Below, piece by piece: positions 1 to 11,329 of a stretch of DNA of 64,000 nt. A program made the position numbers and the translations under genes. The notes under the pieces were generated by a model that was not told where the DNA came from, made no database searches, and worked only from the letters and a program-made list of their open reading frames with translations. How positions within the stretch are numbered: position 1 is the first letter of the stretch; each line of letters starts with the position of its first letter. The stretch is taken from NCBI GenBank assembly GCA_032622095.1, contig CP136061.1:18540991-18604990 (forward strand), read 5' to 3'. The stretch comes from Siphonodentalium dalli. Its lineage: Eukaryota; Mollusca; Scaphopoda; Gadilida; Siphonodentaliidae.

Positions 1-2873
1 TGAAGTAGTGAAGATAACAGAGGAACAAAAGAAAGAGATAAAAAAGAGAAACTATTCACCCAGTGGAGAAGAAAATGGAGACATTCAACTGGAGGAAGTG
101 GAAATGGCAATTAAAATGATGAAGAATGCATCGGCACCAAATCCAGATGAAGGTGTATATACAGACATTGTAAAAAGAGCAGGGTGTAACCTACACAAAG
201 CAATTTTCGTAATTATATCTACTGCGTGGGAAACTGGGCAGATTCCAAAAGCATTCAAAAGAGATTGGAAGAAGATGATTCCTAAACCAAACAAGGATGA
301 TTACCACAAAGCTAAATCATACAGACCTATAACACTTGAAAGTGTTATTGGGAAATTGATGGAAAGAGTAGTTCAAAATAGACTTAATTGGAAGATGGAG
401 GCATGGGGTGGAATGGCGAATACACAAGATGCTTACCGGAAATTGCGGAGCTGTCCCAATGGAGTACTCAGGATGGTACAGGCTGTGTACAACGGATGGA
501 ATGAAGGAAAGGCAGTTGTAGCTACAATAATGGATTATGAAAGTTGCTATGAGAGAATATGGAGAGGAGGATTGATGAAGAAACTGATAGAGATGAAAAT
601 TGATGGCCGAATGCTGTGTTATCTGAACGACTATCTGAATGAAAGACAGTACACAATTACAGTGAATCAACATACGTCCCAGGCTTTTCAGTCAAAAATG
701 GGAATACCACAAGGGTCGGTGATTTCACCTTTACTATGCAATGTATACACTGCGGACTCGCTGAAAAATGTACAGATAGAGGCACACAATGAATTTGCAG
801 ATGACACAGTGATGTAGTGGAGTGGGAAGGATGTAACTGAGCTAAGTGAAAGGGCTCAGAGATATATGGATACGGTAACAGACACTTGGTGCAATACATG
901 GAATATGAAGATTTCTGCGGAAAAAACAAAGGTGATGATTTTTAATCCACCCAGGAAAGAAGTTATAAAAGACATTAATTTGAAGATAGGTGGTAACAAG
1001 GTTGAAGTCACAGAGTGCCAACGGATACTTGGGATTGTGGTAGACAATAAAATGAATTTTAAAGAGCACATAAGGCATATGAAGAGGAGAGCTTATGCTG
1101 CAACAAAGAACACAATGGACTTCACTAATCCAGCCAAGGGACCATGTATGGATGTGAGAGTGAAGCTGTTCAATGCCCTGGTAAAACCATGTTTTGAGTA
1201 TGGAATTGCAACAGTTGTTGCTGCTAAGGATCAGTATGTAAAGGCAATGGAAGATGTACAGAGAGCAGCACTACTAAAGATAACAGGATGCATGAGAAGA
1301 TCTTCATCGGTGGCACTGGAAGTACTGACAAACACACTACCGGCTGATGTACTTTTTGATGCAAGGGTGGCGCAGGAGTATGCAAGACTAATTGCAAAGA
1401 ATAACAAACACCCATTGAAGACAGATTTTTATAAATGGAGGGTTGAGCATGAAGGTAACGAGAAGATTGCGAGTCCTTTCACACTAATGAAAACGTGTTT
1501 CAATACAATGCAGACAGGGTTAAAAGAGGAGAGCATTGAAGGTGATTTCACATTTGACAAAGAATTCATCTGTTTTGGACTCTCGAAGAGAGAAGTGGCT
1601 AGCTGTGTGGAAGAATGTGAAGACATGAAAGGAAACAAAGAAGAAGAGTGTCAAAAGGTGAAGACTTGGGTGGAAAACATGAAGGAGGGGCATATAGCTG
1701 TGTTCAGTGATGGGGCAACGAAAGCTAGACATGGAGAACATGGTAAAGGGGAGTCTGGTGCGGCGGCGGGGATTTTTATGGACGGAGAACGAAGAAACAA
1801 AGCAAGTGTGAAGGTATATGTTGGACCGATGTGTGCAGCTATAGAAGCGGAACTTAAAGGAGTAGAGATTGGGCTGGAGTATCTTATACAAGTCAGTGTA
1901 AGGAACAAGGAAATAAGAGTGTTTACGGACTGCAGAGCTGTCATTAAAATGGTGCAGTCACATGAGATTCCGAGAGAGCAGATAGAAGAAGTAGTAAGGA
2001 TAAGAAGACATATGCAGAATCTGAGCAAAGATGGGAATAGTGTAGACTACACATGGGTGCCTGGTCATATGGAGATAGAGGGCAATGAAATGGCCGACAC
2101 ACTTGCCAAAGATGCCTGTGTTACAAAACAATTTACGGCGGTTACAGAGTCAAACGAATGTAGTGCAGAACGTGTACCGAAGAGGGAGGCAAATAAAATA
2201 ATAAAAACTAAGGCAATTGAGAGATGGGACTACAGATACGAATTTGGAGAAGAAAGGCATATAAATCAGCATATAAATGAAGTTGGAAAAGTGAAGTTTT
2301 TCAAAGGGAAGTCGAGAAGAGTTGGAATGATCATCAACCAGCTGATAGCAGGACAACATCGATTACTTAGTAGCAGAGTAAAATGGGATAACAACTGCAC
2401 TACAGATCTGTGTGATGAATGTGAAGAGAGAGAAGACATCAACCATTACATTAACAGGTGCAAGAAGTTTGAGAGTGAGAGAGGAGTATTGGAAGAGAGT
2501 TACAGAACGATTTTATATGCGGGTGGCGATGAAGAGGTGAGGATGAGGCTACAAGTGCTTACGGGGAATGACACTGAGATGGAGGCAGTACAGAGAAAAC
2601 AGATGTTAGAGGCTTTCCAATCATACATTATATCTTCCAAACGTTTTGATGGAACTGATAGTACAGTTGTGGCAAAATAAATAATTAACAATGTTACGCC
2701 TAACGCATGCGCACAAGAGTATTTTTAAATGTACAAGTGTATCACAGCACATAGAGTTAAGCACACACGAGAAAGTACACGAGAAGAGAGTACAACGAGA
2801 CCATTTATACTGGAATGACTTTACAGTCCAAGCAGTTAGAAGAAGAACAACAACAACAAATAATAATATTTAA
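1..2873 (+). mobile_element. 5'-truncated (by window) non-LTR retrotransposon, I/Jockey-like with RNase H
   Basis: The window opens inside a LINE. Its long reading frame covers a reverse transcriptase and an RNase H domain, followed by a short 3' UTR that ends in CAA then TAA-type triplet repeats near 2846-2873. A triplet tail is typical of I-like LINEs rather than a poly(A) tail. The endonuclease part must lie upstream, outside the window, so the 5' end and target-site duplication cannot be seen. The RT plus RNase H order places it among I-related LINE clades; the exact clade is not determined. Confidence 0.88.
2..2680 (+). pseudogene. LINE ORF2: reverse transcriptase + RNase H, one in-frame stop
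   Basis: This frame encodes the LINE polyprotein that copies element RNA into DNA. Visible in order: SYRPITLESVIGKLMERVV (RT fingers), the motif A aspartate in IMDYESCYERIW, GIPQGSVISPLL, and the catalytic FADD (usually YADD). The RT thumb region follows, with LGIVVDNKMNFKEHI. From about nt 1690 to 2120 lies an RNase H domain with its acidic residues in FSDGA, AIEAEL, FTDCRA and NEMAD. A C-terminal Cys/His motif (CDEC...H...C, nt 2410-2460) follows. The frame is broken only by TAG at 815-817, right after FADDTVM; both parts are in the same frame, so this is a nonsense change, not a frameshift. The frame is open to the window edge, so the GTG at 8 is not a real start. The element appears recently inactive, or is an allele with a single lesion. 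Confidence 0.9.
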
Positions 2874-2879
2874 TTAATA

Positions 2880-4728
2880 ATATTATAAGTAATCACTGTA
2901 GTGTAGTGTAATGCGCATAGTCTATGCGAATATACTTGTCAGGTCGGGCACAGGTGCCAAATGAGCTAAATAGCTCATTTGAGCTCATGTACTAGTACTA
3001 TCATGTAGCTAAATTGAGCTAAATTTGTAATGGGATTTATGTCTGTCTCTTCAGTTCAATGCCTACCTCGAAATGCTACGGCAACAGTATGCCGTGGCCC
3101 AGTTTGCTTCAGCAAATTATAGCTTCGGCAATGCTTATTGCCGTAGCCAATTATGAAGGCTGGAAATGTGAATATGTGCGTCGTTGATTATTGTGCTTGG
3201 GGACCCAGGCGGGACAACTAAAGTTAAACTATTATTGACCGTACCTTGAATTTGAAAATTATCTCCATATTGGAGGGGGGGTATGTGTTCGTGTTTATCC
3301 TCCATGCATGTAAGATGGCTCAAATGAATGGTGTTCTCAATAATGTCGCTATTTGACACGCTCTTTCTTATTGTTTTTTTCGGGAGATGGACTGTGTCGA
3401 TTTCATTTTGTCAATATTAATAAAAATAAGTTAGATATATACTAGTAGTAGTAGCCTGTCGACACAGACAAGATTGAAAAAGTTTTTAATAGCGTCATTT
3501 ATTTGTGTGTGAGCGGGATTTCATGCAACAAACAACGGGGGGAATGGGTCCGTGGGACAGACCCGCAGTCGGCCTGGCGGAAACCCTGCGTACTGTCTAC
3601 TGACTTCCGTTACTTGCTCGTTGCTATATAAATTATAATATATACATGTACATGTAATGATGTATAAACAAACCAGCGGCGTCACTTAGCCTTATGTCGA
3701 AATTTGGCAGTCAGTACATTCGCCCTGAATACATGTACTTTCAGAAATCACACATCACCCCTTATAGTTCGTGGACCCAACTACATGTAATATAACAGAG
3801 CTACCGGTAGACGCTCTCGATTAGTTGGTGGACCCAACTAATCAAACAGAGCTAGACACCCATATACTAACTCTATATCTATTACTATTCGAGGTGGCAA
3901 TTTTTTGTCTTTTAATTTTTAACGATATTAAAGATTAATAGCGATGCTATTTAGGGACTATATTTTATCCAGCACATTATATTTCAATTCCGCTAGTGGC
4001 CAGGCTTCGATTTCATGTTTTAAATTGTTATAGCATTTTGCAGTCTTGGCTTGTTGGGGCTTGACTTTCTCCACGAGGACATGTTGTTAACCCTTCGGTT
4101 GTAGATAAAACTGTGTAAAACAAACAAAGTATTCAATAATATCCGACATTTTCCGACGTCCGAAATAAATATCGTAGATTAATCGACTATGGAAATGGTA
4201 ATCGATTATCGGCTTTATCAACGGTTCATCGATTATACGATTAATCGTGGCACCCCTAATTGCAATCCTCTGTTCAACAAACTATTCGAGTCCTCCACTT
4301 ACGATTGTATCGTGGTCGTCTGAACATACACTAAGTTGTAACAGTTGTTCCCACAGTATGTTATACTTGTGATAGTTACTAGTACAGTATGCATGCACAG
4401 TGTTCACCTGCCCTGGCGTATTGTGATAATCACCAACCAATCATCAGAAATTAGGAAATGATGGAATCGAGATAAAAAAAGATGCATGCAAATTTCAATG
4501 ACGTGCCTAAAAACCAGGTAGAAAATGTAATGTTGCGAAAAATACATAATAATGCAATACTTCAGTATGGACAGTATGTCGTGATATAATATTAGTATAC
4601 GAACATTTGCAAAACTAACTGTCAAGACTCAAGCAAGGTTTCGTTTCGGTCAACATTGTGTGGCTATATAAATCACTAAACACTCACATGACGCAAACAT
4701 TCTATTATTGGCTGACCTCGGGTTAAGT
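2880..4728. other. Gene-free interval
   Basis: No convincing coding region was found. There are short imperfect hairpins: gctacggcaac at about 3073 pairs with a related gccgtagcc near 3142, and two gtggacccaact blocks lie at about 3773 and 3830. A 74-aa minus-strand open frame at 3135-3359 resembles no family I know and has no splice or start context. Confidence 0.4.
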
Positions 4729-4862
4729 CAGAACAAATCGTGTTATGTTCCAGGTGATGACTTGCTTTCACATGCCCAAGTTGTACCCACTAACCAAGTT
4801 GTCCCTACCATCTAGGAAGCCCAGGTTAGACCGTTAACTTCTGGGTTGCCCTGGCTGATGTA

Positions 4863-5252
4863 CCCTGCTGGACAAAACAAGTGTCCATTGGCACCCCGGT
4901 GTATTTGCCGTTCGACCGTGGTGTCAGAGTTTGTAACTGCAGTTGAGCACCGCGGCTGAGCGGCAAGTACACCGCAGCCAAACGTCAAGTACACATGTAC
5001 ACCATGGCCGAAAAGCAACTACAACGGGGCCGCATGGCATGTACACCGTGGTTAGATTTCTGGTTTGTATTGTCTTTTTTCAGTTTAATGAATGTACACA
5101 GCGGTAACTACACCATGGCCGAATGGCAAATACACAGCGGCCCAACTGTAGTTAGCCGGTGGAGCCGCGATGTACCGGTAGTTGCATTTCGGCCGCGGTG
5201 GCAATGATAACCGCACCGTGGTTAAGTGGGACACTTGTTTTACCCAGCAGGG
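4863..5252. repeat. Nested foldback with short degenerate GC-rich repeats
   Basis: The arms at 4863-4886 and 5229-5252 are inverted copies (CCCTGCTGG...AAAACAAGTGTCC). Between them a short motif around CACCGCGGCCGAA recurs on both strands, so the inside is itself strongly palindromic. No open frame of note was seen. It looks like a MITE inserted in the larger inverted-repeat block. Confidence 0.5.
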
Positions 5253-5489
5253 TAAAAAGCTTGGTGAGAAAGCTTATGGTACATAAACCCGAGGCATCTG
5301 GGAGACTAGTGCCATATGGTATTTTCGTTAATCATCAACACCAAGATACCATATGCAAACAAACGCTGCCTTACACCGCCCACATTATTAGGTCAACTTT
5401 ACTTTGTAAAGTTTGAGCTATTGCCATGGCTTTGTCATCTGTGTGTACATGTATGCGTGTGTGCGTAATTCGTCAACAATACAGCCTTA

Positions 5490-6945
5490 TACAGGCTACA
5501 GGTCGTACCTTTGGTCAGATCATTATGAAATTTCACATAGCTGTTGACATCAACATTTAGACCGGAACGATTCATTTGGATAAAAAACATGGCCACCAGC
5601 GGCCATCTTGGATTTCAATATTCAATCCATTAGAACGGTCTACAGGTCGTACTGTTCGTCTGATCATCATGAAATTTGTCATGGATGTTAATATTGACAT
5701 GTAGATGGGAACGAGTAATTTTGGGGTCATTCGACCAAAAAACATGGCCGTCGACAGCCATCTTGGATTTTACTCTTTGCATGACTAAATTATTTGGCAT
5801 GCCCTACAGGTTGTACCTTTGGTCGGATCATCATGAAATTTGTCTTGGATGTTAATATTTACATGTAGATGGGAAACGAGTACTTTTGGGGTCATTCGGC
5901 CAAAAAACATGGCCGCTGGCAGCTATCTCAGCTGACTATCTTAGATTTTACTCTTTGCGTGACTAAATCCTTTGGCACGGGCTACAGGTCGTACCTTTGG
6001 TCAGATCATCATAAAATTTGTCATGAATGTTGACAATGACATGTAGATGGGAATGAGTCATTTTGGGGTCATTTGGCCAAAAAACATGGCCGCCAGCAGC
6101 CATCTTGGATTTTACTCTTTGGATGACTAAATCCTTTAGCACGGGCTACAGATCGTAGCTTTAGTCTGATCATCATGAAATTTGTCATGGCTGTTTAAAT
6201 TGGACTGTAGATGGGAATGATTCATTTTGGGGTCATTCGGACAAAAAAACATGGCTGCCCGTGGCCATCTTTGATTTCAAAATTCAATCCATTAGCACAG
6301 GCTACTGTTCGTCTGGTCATCATTAAATTTGTCATGGGTGTTAATATTGACATGTATATGGGAACGAGTAATTTTGGGGTCATTCGGCCAAAAAACATGG
6401 CCGCTGGCAGCCATCTTGGAATTTACTCTTTGCATGACTAAATCCTTTCACACAGGCCACAAGTCTAACCTTTGGTCAGATCATCATGAAATTTGTCATG
6501 GTTGTTAAATATGACATGTAGATGGGAACGAGTCATTGTCCAGTCATTCGACCAAAAAACATGGCCGCCAGCAGCCATGTTGGATTTTACACTTTGCATG
6601 ACTAAATCCTTTGGCACGTGCTACAGAACGCACCTTTTGTCAGATCATTGTGAAATTTGTCATGGATGTTGACATTGACATGTAGATGAGATCGAGTAAT
6701 TTTTAGGTTATTCGGCCAAAATCATGGCCGCCAGCAGCCATCTTGGATTTTACTCTTTGCATGACTAAATCCTTTGGCATGGGCTACAGGTCGTACCTTT
6801 AATCGGATCATCATGAAATTTGTCATGGCTGTTGACACAGGCACGTAGATAACAAGTCATTTAAAATGTGTCCACTGGCAGCCATCTTGGATTTTACTCT
6901 TTGCATGACAAAATCCTTTGGCACACCCTACAGTCCACTTCCCTC
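5490..6945 (+). repeat. Tandem repeat, ~165-bp unit, about nine diverged copies
   Basis: Each unit runs from ctacaggtcgtacctttggt through atcatgaaatttgtcatg, gtagatgggaacgag, ttttggggtcattcg, aaaaacatggccgcc and cagccatcttggatttt to gactaaatcctttggcac. Unit starts fall near 5500, 5640, 5805, 5985, 6145, 6300, 6460, 6620, 6785 and 6925. Copies are diverged and some have indels. Decayed single copies occur at 7945-8045 and, inverted, at 11225-11325, so the unit is also dispersed. Confidence 0.85.
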
Positions 6946-7282
6946 ATCCGATCATATCCAGACTTCATATTAATCTTGATATTGATCTTACTAGATGGAA
7001 GCTATCAAATGTTTTTAAATTTTATTGGAAAACATAGCCACCTGGATTTTACATCTGTAACCATCTTGGATTTAACTTTTTTATATACCGGTATACATGT
7101 ACCGGTATATGTATCTCTTCATGTTGATAATCTAGTATTACTTAGACATTTCAACTTTCCGCACCCCTAATCGCTCCACATTAAATTATTCCCTTTCCAA
7201 GTTGAGGTACAGTGTCATTGACACTTTCATTATATGAAGTACAGCTATGCTCTAATTAATCGACCCTCCTTAACGAGGTTGA

Positions 7283-7400
7283 CATGCGGTATGACCGCGG
7301 TGTAATACCGCCTGACTGCGGTGTAATACCGCCTGACCGCGGTGTAATAACGCCTGATCGCGGTGTAATAACGCGGTCAGCCGCGGTATTGAAAACGCGG
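7283..7400. repeat. Minisatellite, ~20-22-bp GC-rich unit
   Basis: Four to five copies of a unit close to CGCCTGACCGCGGTGTAATA, with the final copies degenerating into ACGCGGTCAGCCGCGGTATT. Much richer in CpG than its surroundings. Confidence 0.75.
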
Positions 7401-8099
7401 GCAACCGCGTGGTCGCGGTTGAGTTTTTGGTGCCACTACCGCTGTGTAAGTTTAAACCACAGTAAAACCTAGCGTCCGTATCGCAACTGAGCATTGTAAA
7501 TTATCTGACAATAGACTGACATATTGCGCATGGAAAATATTAATCTGAAATTGAAAATAAATCGGTTCTAATTTACCACGGTCCCGATTTCCTTAAGCGT
7601 GCCAAATAAAGAGCGTCTGTTTATTCGTGATATGGTATATGGATAAGGCGTGCACGATTAAGAATTAAAATGGCTTTTCGGTTCGAGCAAGATAATTATG
7701 CGATCGCCATGTGCACATTTCACCGACACAAAAATCATTTGGTTCAAGGAATTACGTGGGGACGTCAACCATTGAAGACGTCAGTACTCTAAAATAAATT
7801 TAGTTTGGCGCGAGGAATGAATGTAAGGTCAGTTTCTTTATTATTGGTGAAATGTTTTGAAAATCTAAGGGTACATTACTACCGGTACATTTATGTTTGG
7901 GATCACCTCTAGATGGGAACGATTGAATTTGAACAATTTTCGATGAAATACATGGCCACTAGCAGGTATCTTGTGTTTTACTCTTTGCATCACTAAATTC
8001 TTTGGCACACCCTACAGGCCACAACCCTTCATCGAACTTAATATGGATCCTCGAGGTGACCTCTAGATAGGAATTACCATTTTAGTTTTCATTGTTGGC

Positions 8100-8592
8100 A
8101 TACAAAGTTACAAACATCCCCGTGGTTGTGGGGTTCCACTATAATCAAAGTAATTGACTTGAAAAACAGGGTGATACCCCGGTGAAGACCATTGTATTGC
8201 TGGTAGTATACGGTATCCACAGTGGTATCAAGATGGTCACTGCAGTGGAGTTACGGTACCGTTTGGTCAGGGACGTGGCCAGAGGGTCTCCATTGTTGGG
8301 GGGGGGGCGGTGGGTGTCCACTTCGGGAAATTTCAACACTGCACCCCCTCCCCCTTGAATCTGACCAAAAACACAATTTTGCATAATTCCATTCGCACCT
8401 TGCACCCCCCCCCCCCCCCCTTGCCCCTCAATGCTCAGGCCTAATAACCTAGATAAATTCATAAACCATGGTTCTATATACCGGTACCCGGTATCTGAAC
8501 CTGAAAATTCCATAAATACACATGATGTGTAAATGGGTTTGTCGATATGAGAGGGGATGGGTTCACATCAGAAGATTGTTTGCAAGATTGTC
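8100..8592. other. Gene-free interval with C/G homopolymer runs
   Basis: This stretch holds no recognisable gene. It contains G and C runs at about 8300-8310 and 8405-8420. Open frames here are interrupted by these runs and look random. Confidence 0.4.
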
Positions 8593-8737
8593 GGGATAAC
8601 TTGGTTACTGGGTACAACTTGGGCATGTGAAAGCGAGTCATCACAGCAGAAAACCTGGAACATAACACGATTCGTTCTGTGTCCAGTAAATATTTAGTAA
8701 CACATGTTTCCTATAAGAGATCTGAATACCAACTAAC

Positions 8738-9210
8738 TTAAAGGTACTCAATCCGAACAGAGGGTCCCCATCTCAACAGATTCCAACAACAACAATCCGA
8801 TCAGATGATATTACTATTTCTTTGGCTTTGGGGGTACAAAATATTTGATTCGAGTCGAGGAACCCATCAAACAAAGCTCAGAGTTATTAAATATTGATTT
8901 TTGAAATTTGTTATTTACTCGAGATGAGTACTAATAATTGCCGTAATCTGCTCTGGATGTGTACTCCAAAATCTATTCAAACAGACAAGGATGGATAACT
9001 CTAAAATCAAGTGGTAATAACAGCGCAATTTTGACTGAGTTCTGGGTCAGATAATATTCCCGATAATGAAAAATAATAGATTTCTAAAATCGATATCTAA
9101 CAAATCTGAGCTTTGATGGGTGACTTCCTCGACTCGAATCAAATATTTTTGACCCCCGAAGCCATTGAAATAGTAATTGAGAGGAGTTTTATCGGATTGA
9201 GTACCTTTAA
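8738..9210. mobile_element. MITE family 1, copy A (TTAA target, terminal inverted repeats)
   Basis: The element has inverted ends TTAAAGGTACTCAATCCGA and TCGGATTGAGTACCTTTAA, bounded by TTAA at 8738-8741 and 9207-9210. It is about 470 bp and carries no gene. Subterminal sequence is also inverted (CTTTGGCTTTGGGG / CCCCCGAAGCCATTG; GATTCGAGTCGAGG / CCTCGACTCGAATC), so the whole can fold back on itself. TTAA target choice suggests mobilisation by a piggyBac-type transposase, although the ends begin AGG rather than the usual CCY. Confidence 0.85.
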
Positions 9211-9339
9211 TGTTACCAGTCAATGTGATTATGTCCCAAACCATGTGAACTCAGGATTAGACGCATGGCCAAGTTTGTGCCACACTCAGGAAGATTATAA
9301 TCCCCACTCTATGCTAAACCAGGTCATACATGTGTATTA

Positions 9340-9878
9340 TACCAGCGCCGAAGCCGACCCACCCAAACTCAGTTGCGGTAGTTTATGACAAAAAATTTGC
9401 TTTAGTATATCTGGGATAAATCGCAACCATCTTTCATACGGTACTTTGCGATAATTACTTTGCGATATTATCTTTGACTGATAAATCACAAACAAATTTG
9501 CGACACTTACCTTTGCCATTGCAAAGGTATGTTAATTTGTTTGCAAAGTAATTAACAGTTTTTATCGCAAAGATGATTGCTATTCTGTTATATAAAATTG
9601 CGAAGTATTTTACGATCTATCGTAAAGATGTTTGCAATTTATCGCAAAGTTTTGCAATTTATCAACATGTATTTTTAAATAGATATTTGGAAAGTGACAG
9701 GAGGGTTTTCAAAACTTGAACCCAAATTTGTTTGTGATTTATCATCAGTCAAAGATATCGCAAAGTAATTATCGCAAAGTATGAAAGATGGTTGCGATTT
9801 ATCCCAGATATACTAAAGCAAATTTTTTGTCAGAAACTGCCGCAACTGAGTTTGGGTGGGTCGGCTTCGGTGCTGGTA
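9340..9878. mobile_element. Foldback element with ~160-bp arms
   Basis: The left arm at 9340-9501 and right arm at 9723-9878 are inverted copies over their full length, ending in TACCAGC and GCTGGTA. The arms and the ~220-bp loop are full of the motif ATCGCAAAG. There is no coding sequence. The RNA or single-stranded DNA would form a very long hairpin. Confidence 0.8.
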
Positions 9879-10244
9879 TTCCAGTCCCTATGTTGTTAGT
9901 TTGATTTAAAATTTGGGAAAGTCGAAAAATTATTAAAACAAAAAAACAGCGGTGTTTGAACAGGATGTCAATACATTAGCTGACAGTGACACTCGAAAAT
10001 CTTGGCGCAAATGCTGAGCTGCTTTTTTGTCCATAGTAGTTAGTACCGTGTATAATATTGTTACTTCATTTTCAGGATTTCCAAATTAAACCAATGGAAC
10101 TTTGGGAGCGCTTTGTTGGGTTTGAGTTTCTGGGTCAATAACAATGGCTGCATAATTAAGGAGACACACGTCTATGTATTTCATGTTTAAATAGTAGTTG
10201 TATCAGTGTATACTATATGTACATTGTTGTTTATTATTGGGGGG

Positions 10245-10400
10245 GGGTGGTGTCTGGGTTGGTCAGTGGTCCAATGAGCACGGTACCGGTCACCAAGCTG
10301 TAGGACCTGAGCTAGTGACTGACATGGGTTCGATTCCTATGTGGCGACCTCTGTCCAACTTCTTGCCTGAAGAAAACTTTCTGATCGGCGGAGTACATAT
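10245..10400 (+). mobile_element. Possible tRNA-derived SINE head
   Basis: A perfect RNA polymerase III B-box-like string, GGTTCGATTCC, is at 10327-10337. An A-box-like TTGGTCAGTGG lies at 10259-10269, about 57 bp upstream. That spacing is long for most tRNAs but within range for types with long variable arms. A degenerate tRNA-like region between them and unrelated sequence downstream fit a SINE. No functional tRNA fold was established and no poly(A) or tail repeat is clear. Confidence 0.4.
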
Positions 10401-10756
10401 GATATGTGCAGACGGTGCATCGTGACTACCTATTGTAGGTGACTAACCATAGATCACATGGTTTCCATCAACAATAAATGATCTGGCCTCATTGTTATAT
10501 CGCCTTAGTTGTGGAAAGCAACAAAACCCCAAAAAATTTACTCAATGTTGCTACTGCCTTTCATTTATTTATTTTATATTTGTGGTTTTACGTGGCTTCC
10601 TACAATTAAGCGATATCACAGCAAAGGCAGATTAATTGTTGGTAGAGGAAAACATGTGTGCTACGGTACACTTAGTTGTGTACAATTCAGTACTTAAAAA
10701 ACAATTAAGTGATTTATGCACCATCTGCTCTCATGTTACGAATCACTGACCACTGT

Positions 10757-10975
10757 GAAGGTAGCCCATGTTTCATCTGTTAATATTCCCATGTTATTAT
10801 ACTAGTAATTAGATGAAAGTAGCCTGTGTTTCCTCTGTTAATATTCCCATGTTATTATACTAGTAATTAGATGAAGGTAGCCGGTGTTTCCTGTCCTTCC
10901 CATGTTATTATCATTAAATGTAGGTACACTGGTAGTCCATGTTCCCTCTGTTCCTCCCATGTTATTATCATATTA
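10757..10975. repeat. Short tandem repeat, ~58-bp unit, three to four copies
   Basis: Copies start at 10757, 10814 and 10873, with a partial fourth near 10920. They share GTTTCCTCTGTTAATATTCC and CATGTTATTATACTAGTAAT. Non-coding. Confidence 0.75.
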
Positions 10976-11219
10976 TGCCTATGGGGGTCGGGCAGGGGGG
11001 GTATTTTTTACAGGCACTTATGCGGGGGGTGGGGGGTGGGTGGTTTGGTCGATGGGACTAACAAACAATTTTTTCCGCAACTCAGAACTTTTTTCCTGCA
11101 AGTTTTTTGACTGTTTTTTTCAATGAATTTGGCTTAAAACACCTTAAAATAAGAGAAATAATGTAATTCTAACTGCTAAACTGACTGCAGGCAGTTATTG
11201 TGTTGTATTTTGTTGCAAA

Positions 11220-11325
11220 TTTTGAAATCCAAGATGGCCGCTGGCAGCCATGTTTTTTTGGCCGAATGACCCCAAAATGACCCGTTCCTATTTACATGCC
11301 AATGTTAACATCCATGACAAATAGT
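11220..11325 (-). repeat. Dispersed inverted copy of the 165-bp repeat
   Basis: Reverse-complement match to the 5.5-6.9-kb tandem unit: AAATCCAAGATGGCCGC..., TTTTTTTGGCCGAATGACCC, then CATCCATGACAAAT. It shows that the unit has moved or been copied elsewhere in the window. Confidence 0.7.
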
Positions 11326-11329
11326 ATGC

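Larger units (their letters stand above)
4729..8679. repeat. Inverted repeat pair (~77-87 bp arms) bounding a 3.95-kb block
   Basis: The sequence at 4729-4805 is repeated in reverse complement at 8593-8679, sharing for example CATGCCCAAGTTGTACCCA and CGTGTTATGTTCCAG. Homology stops abruptly at both outer ends, as expected for terminal inverted repeats. The interior has no transposase. It holds a smaller inverted repeat, the ~165-bp tandem repeat and a 20-bp minisatellite. The block may be a non-autonomous DNA element, or a single repeat that was duplicated and inverted. Confidence 0.6.

Noticed and set aside
3135-3359. 74-aa minus frame with HEHIPPLQYGDNFQIQGTVN
   Set aside because: Peptide looks protein-like but no family, start context or splice partners could be found; treated as chance or repeat-derived.
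9113-9388. 91-aa plus open frame (and the related frame at 36097-36318)
   Set aside because: Starts inside the terminal part of MITE family 1 copies A and D and exists only because those copies are similar.
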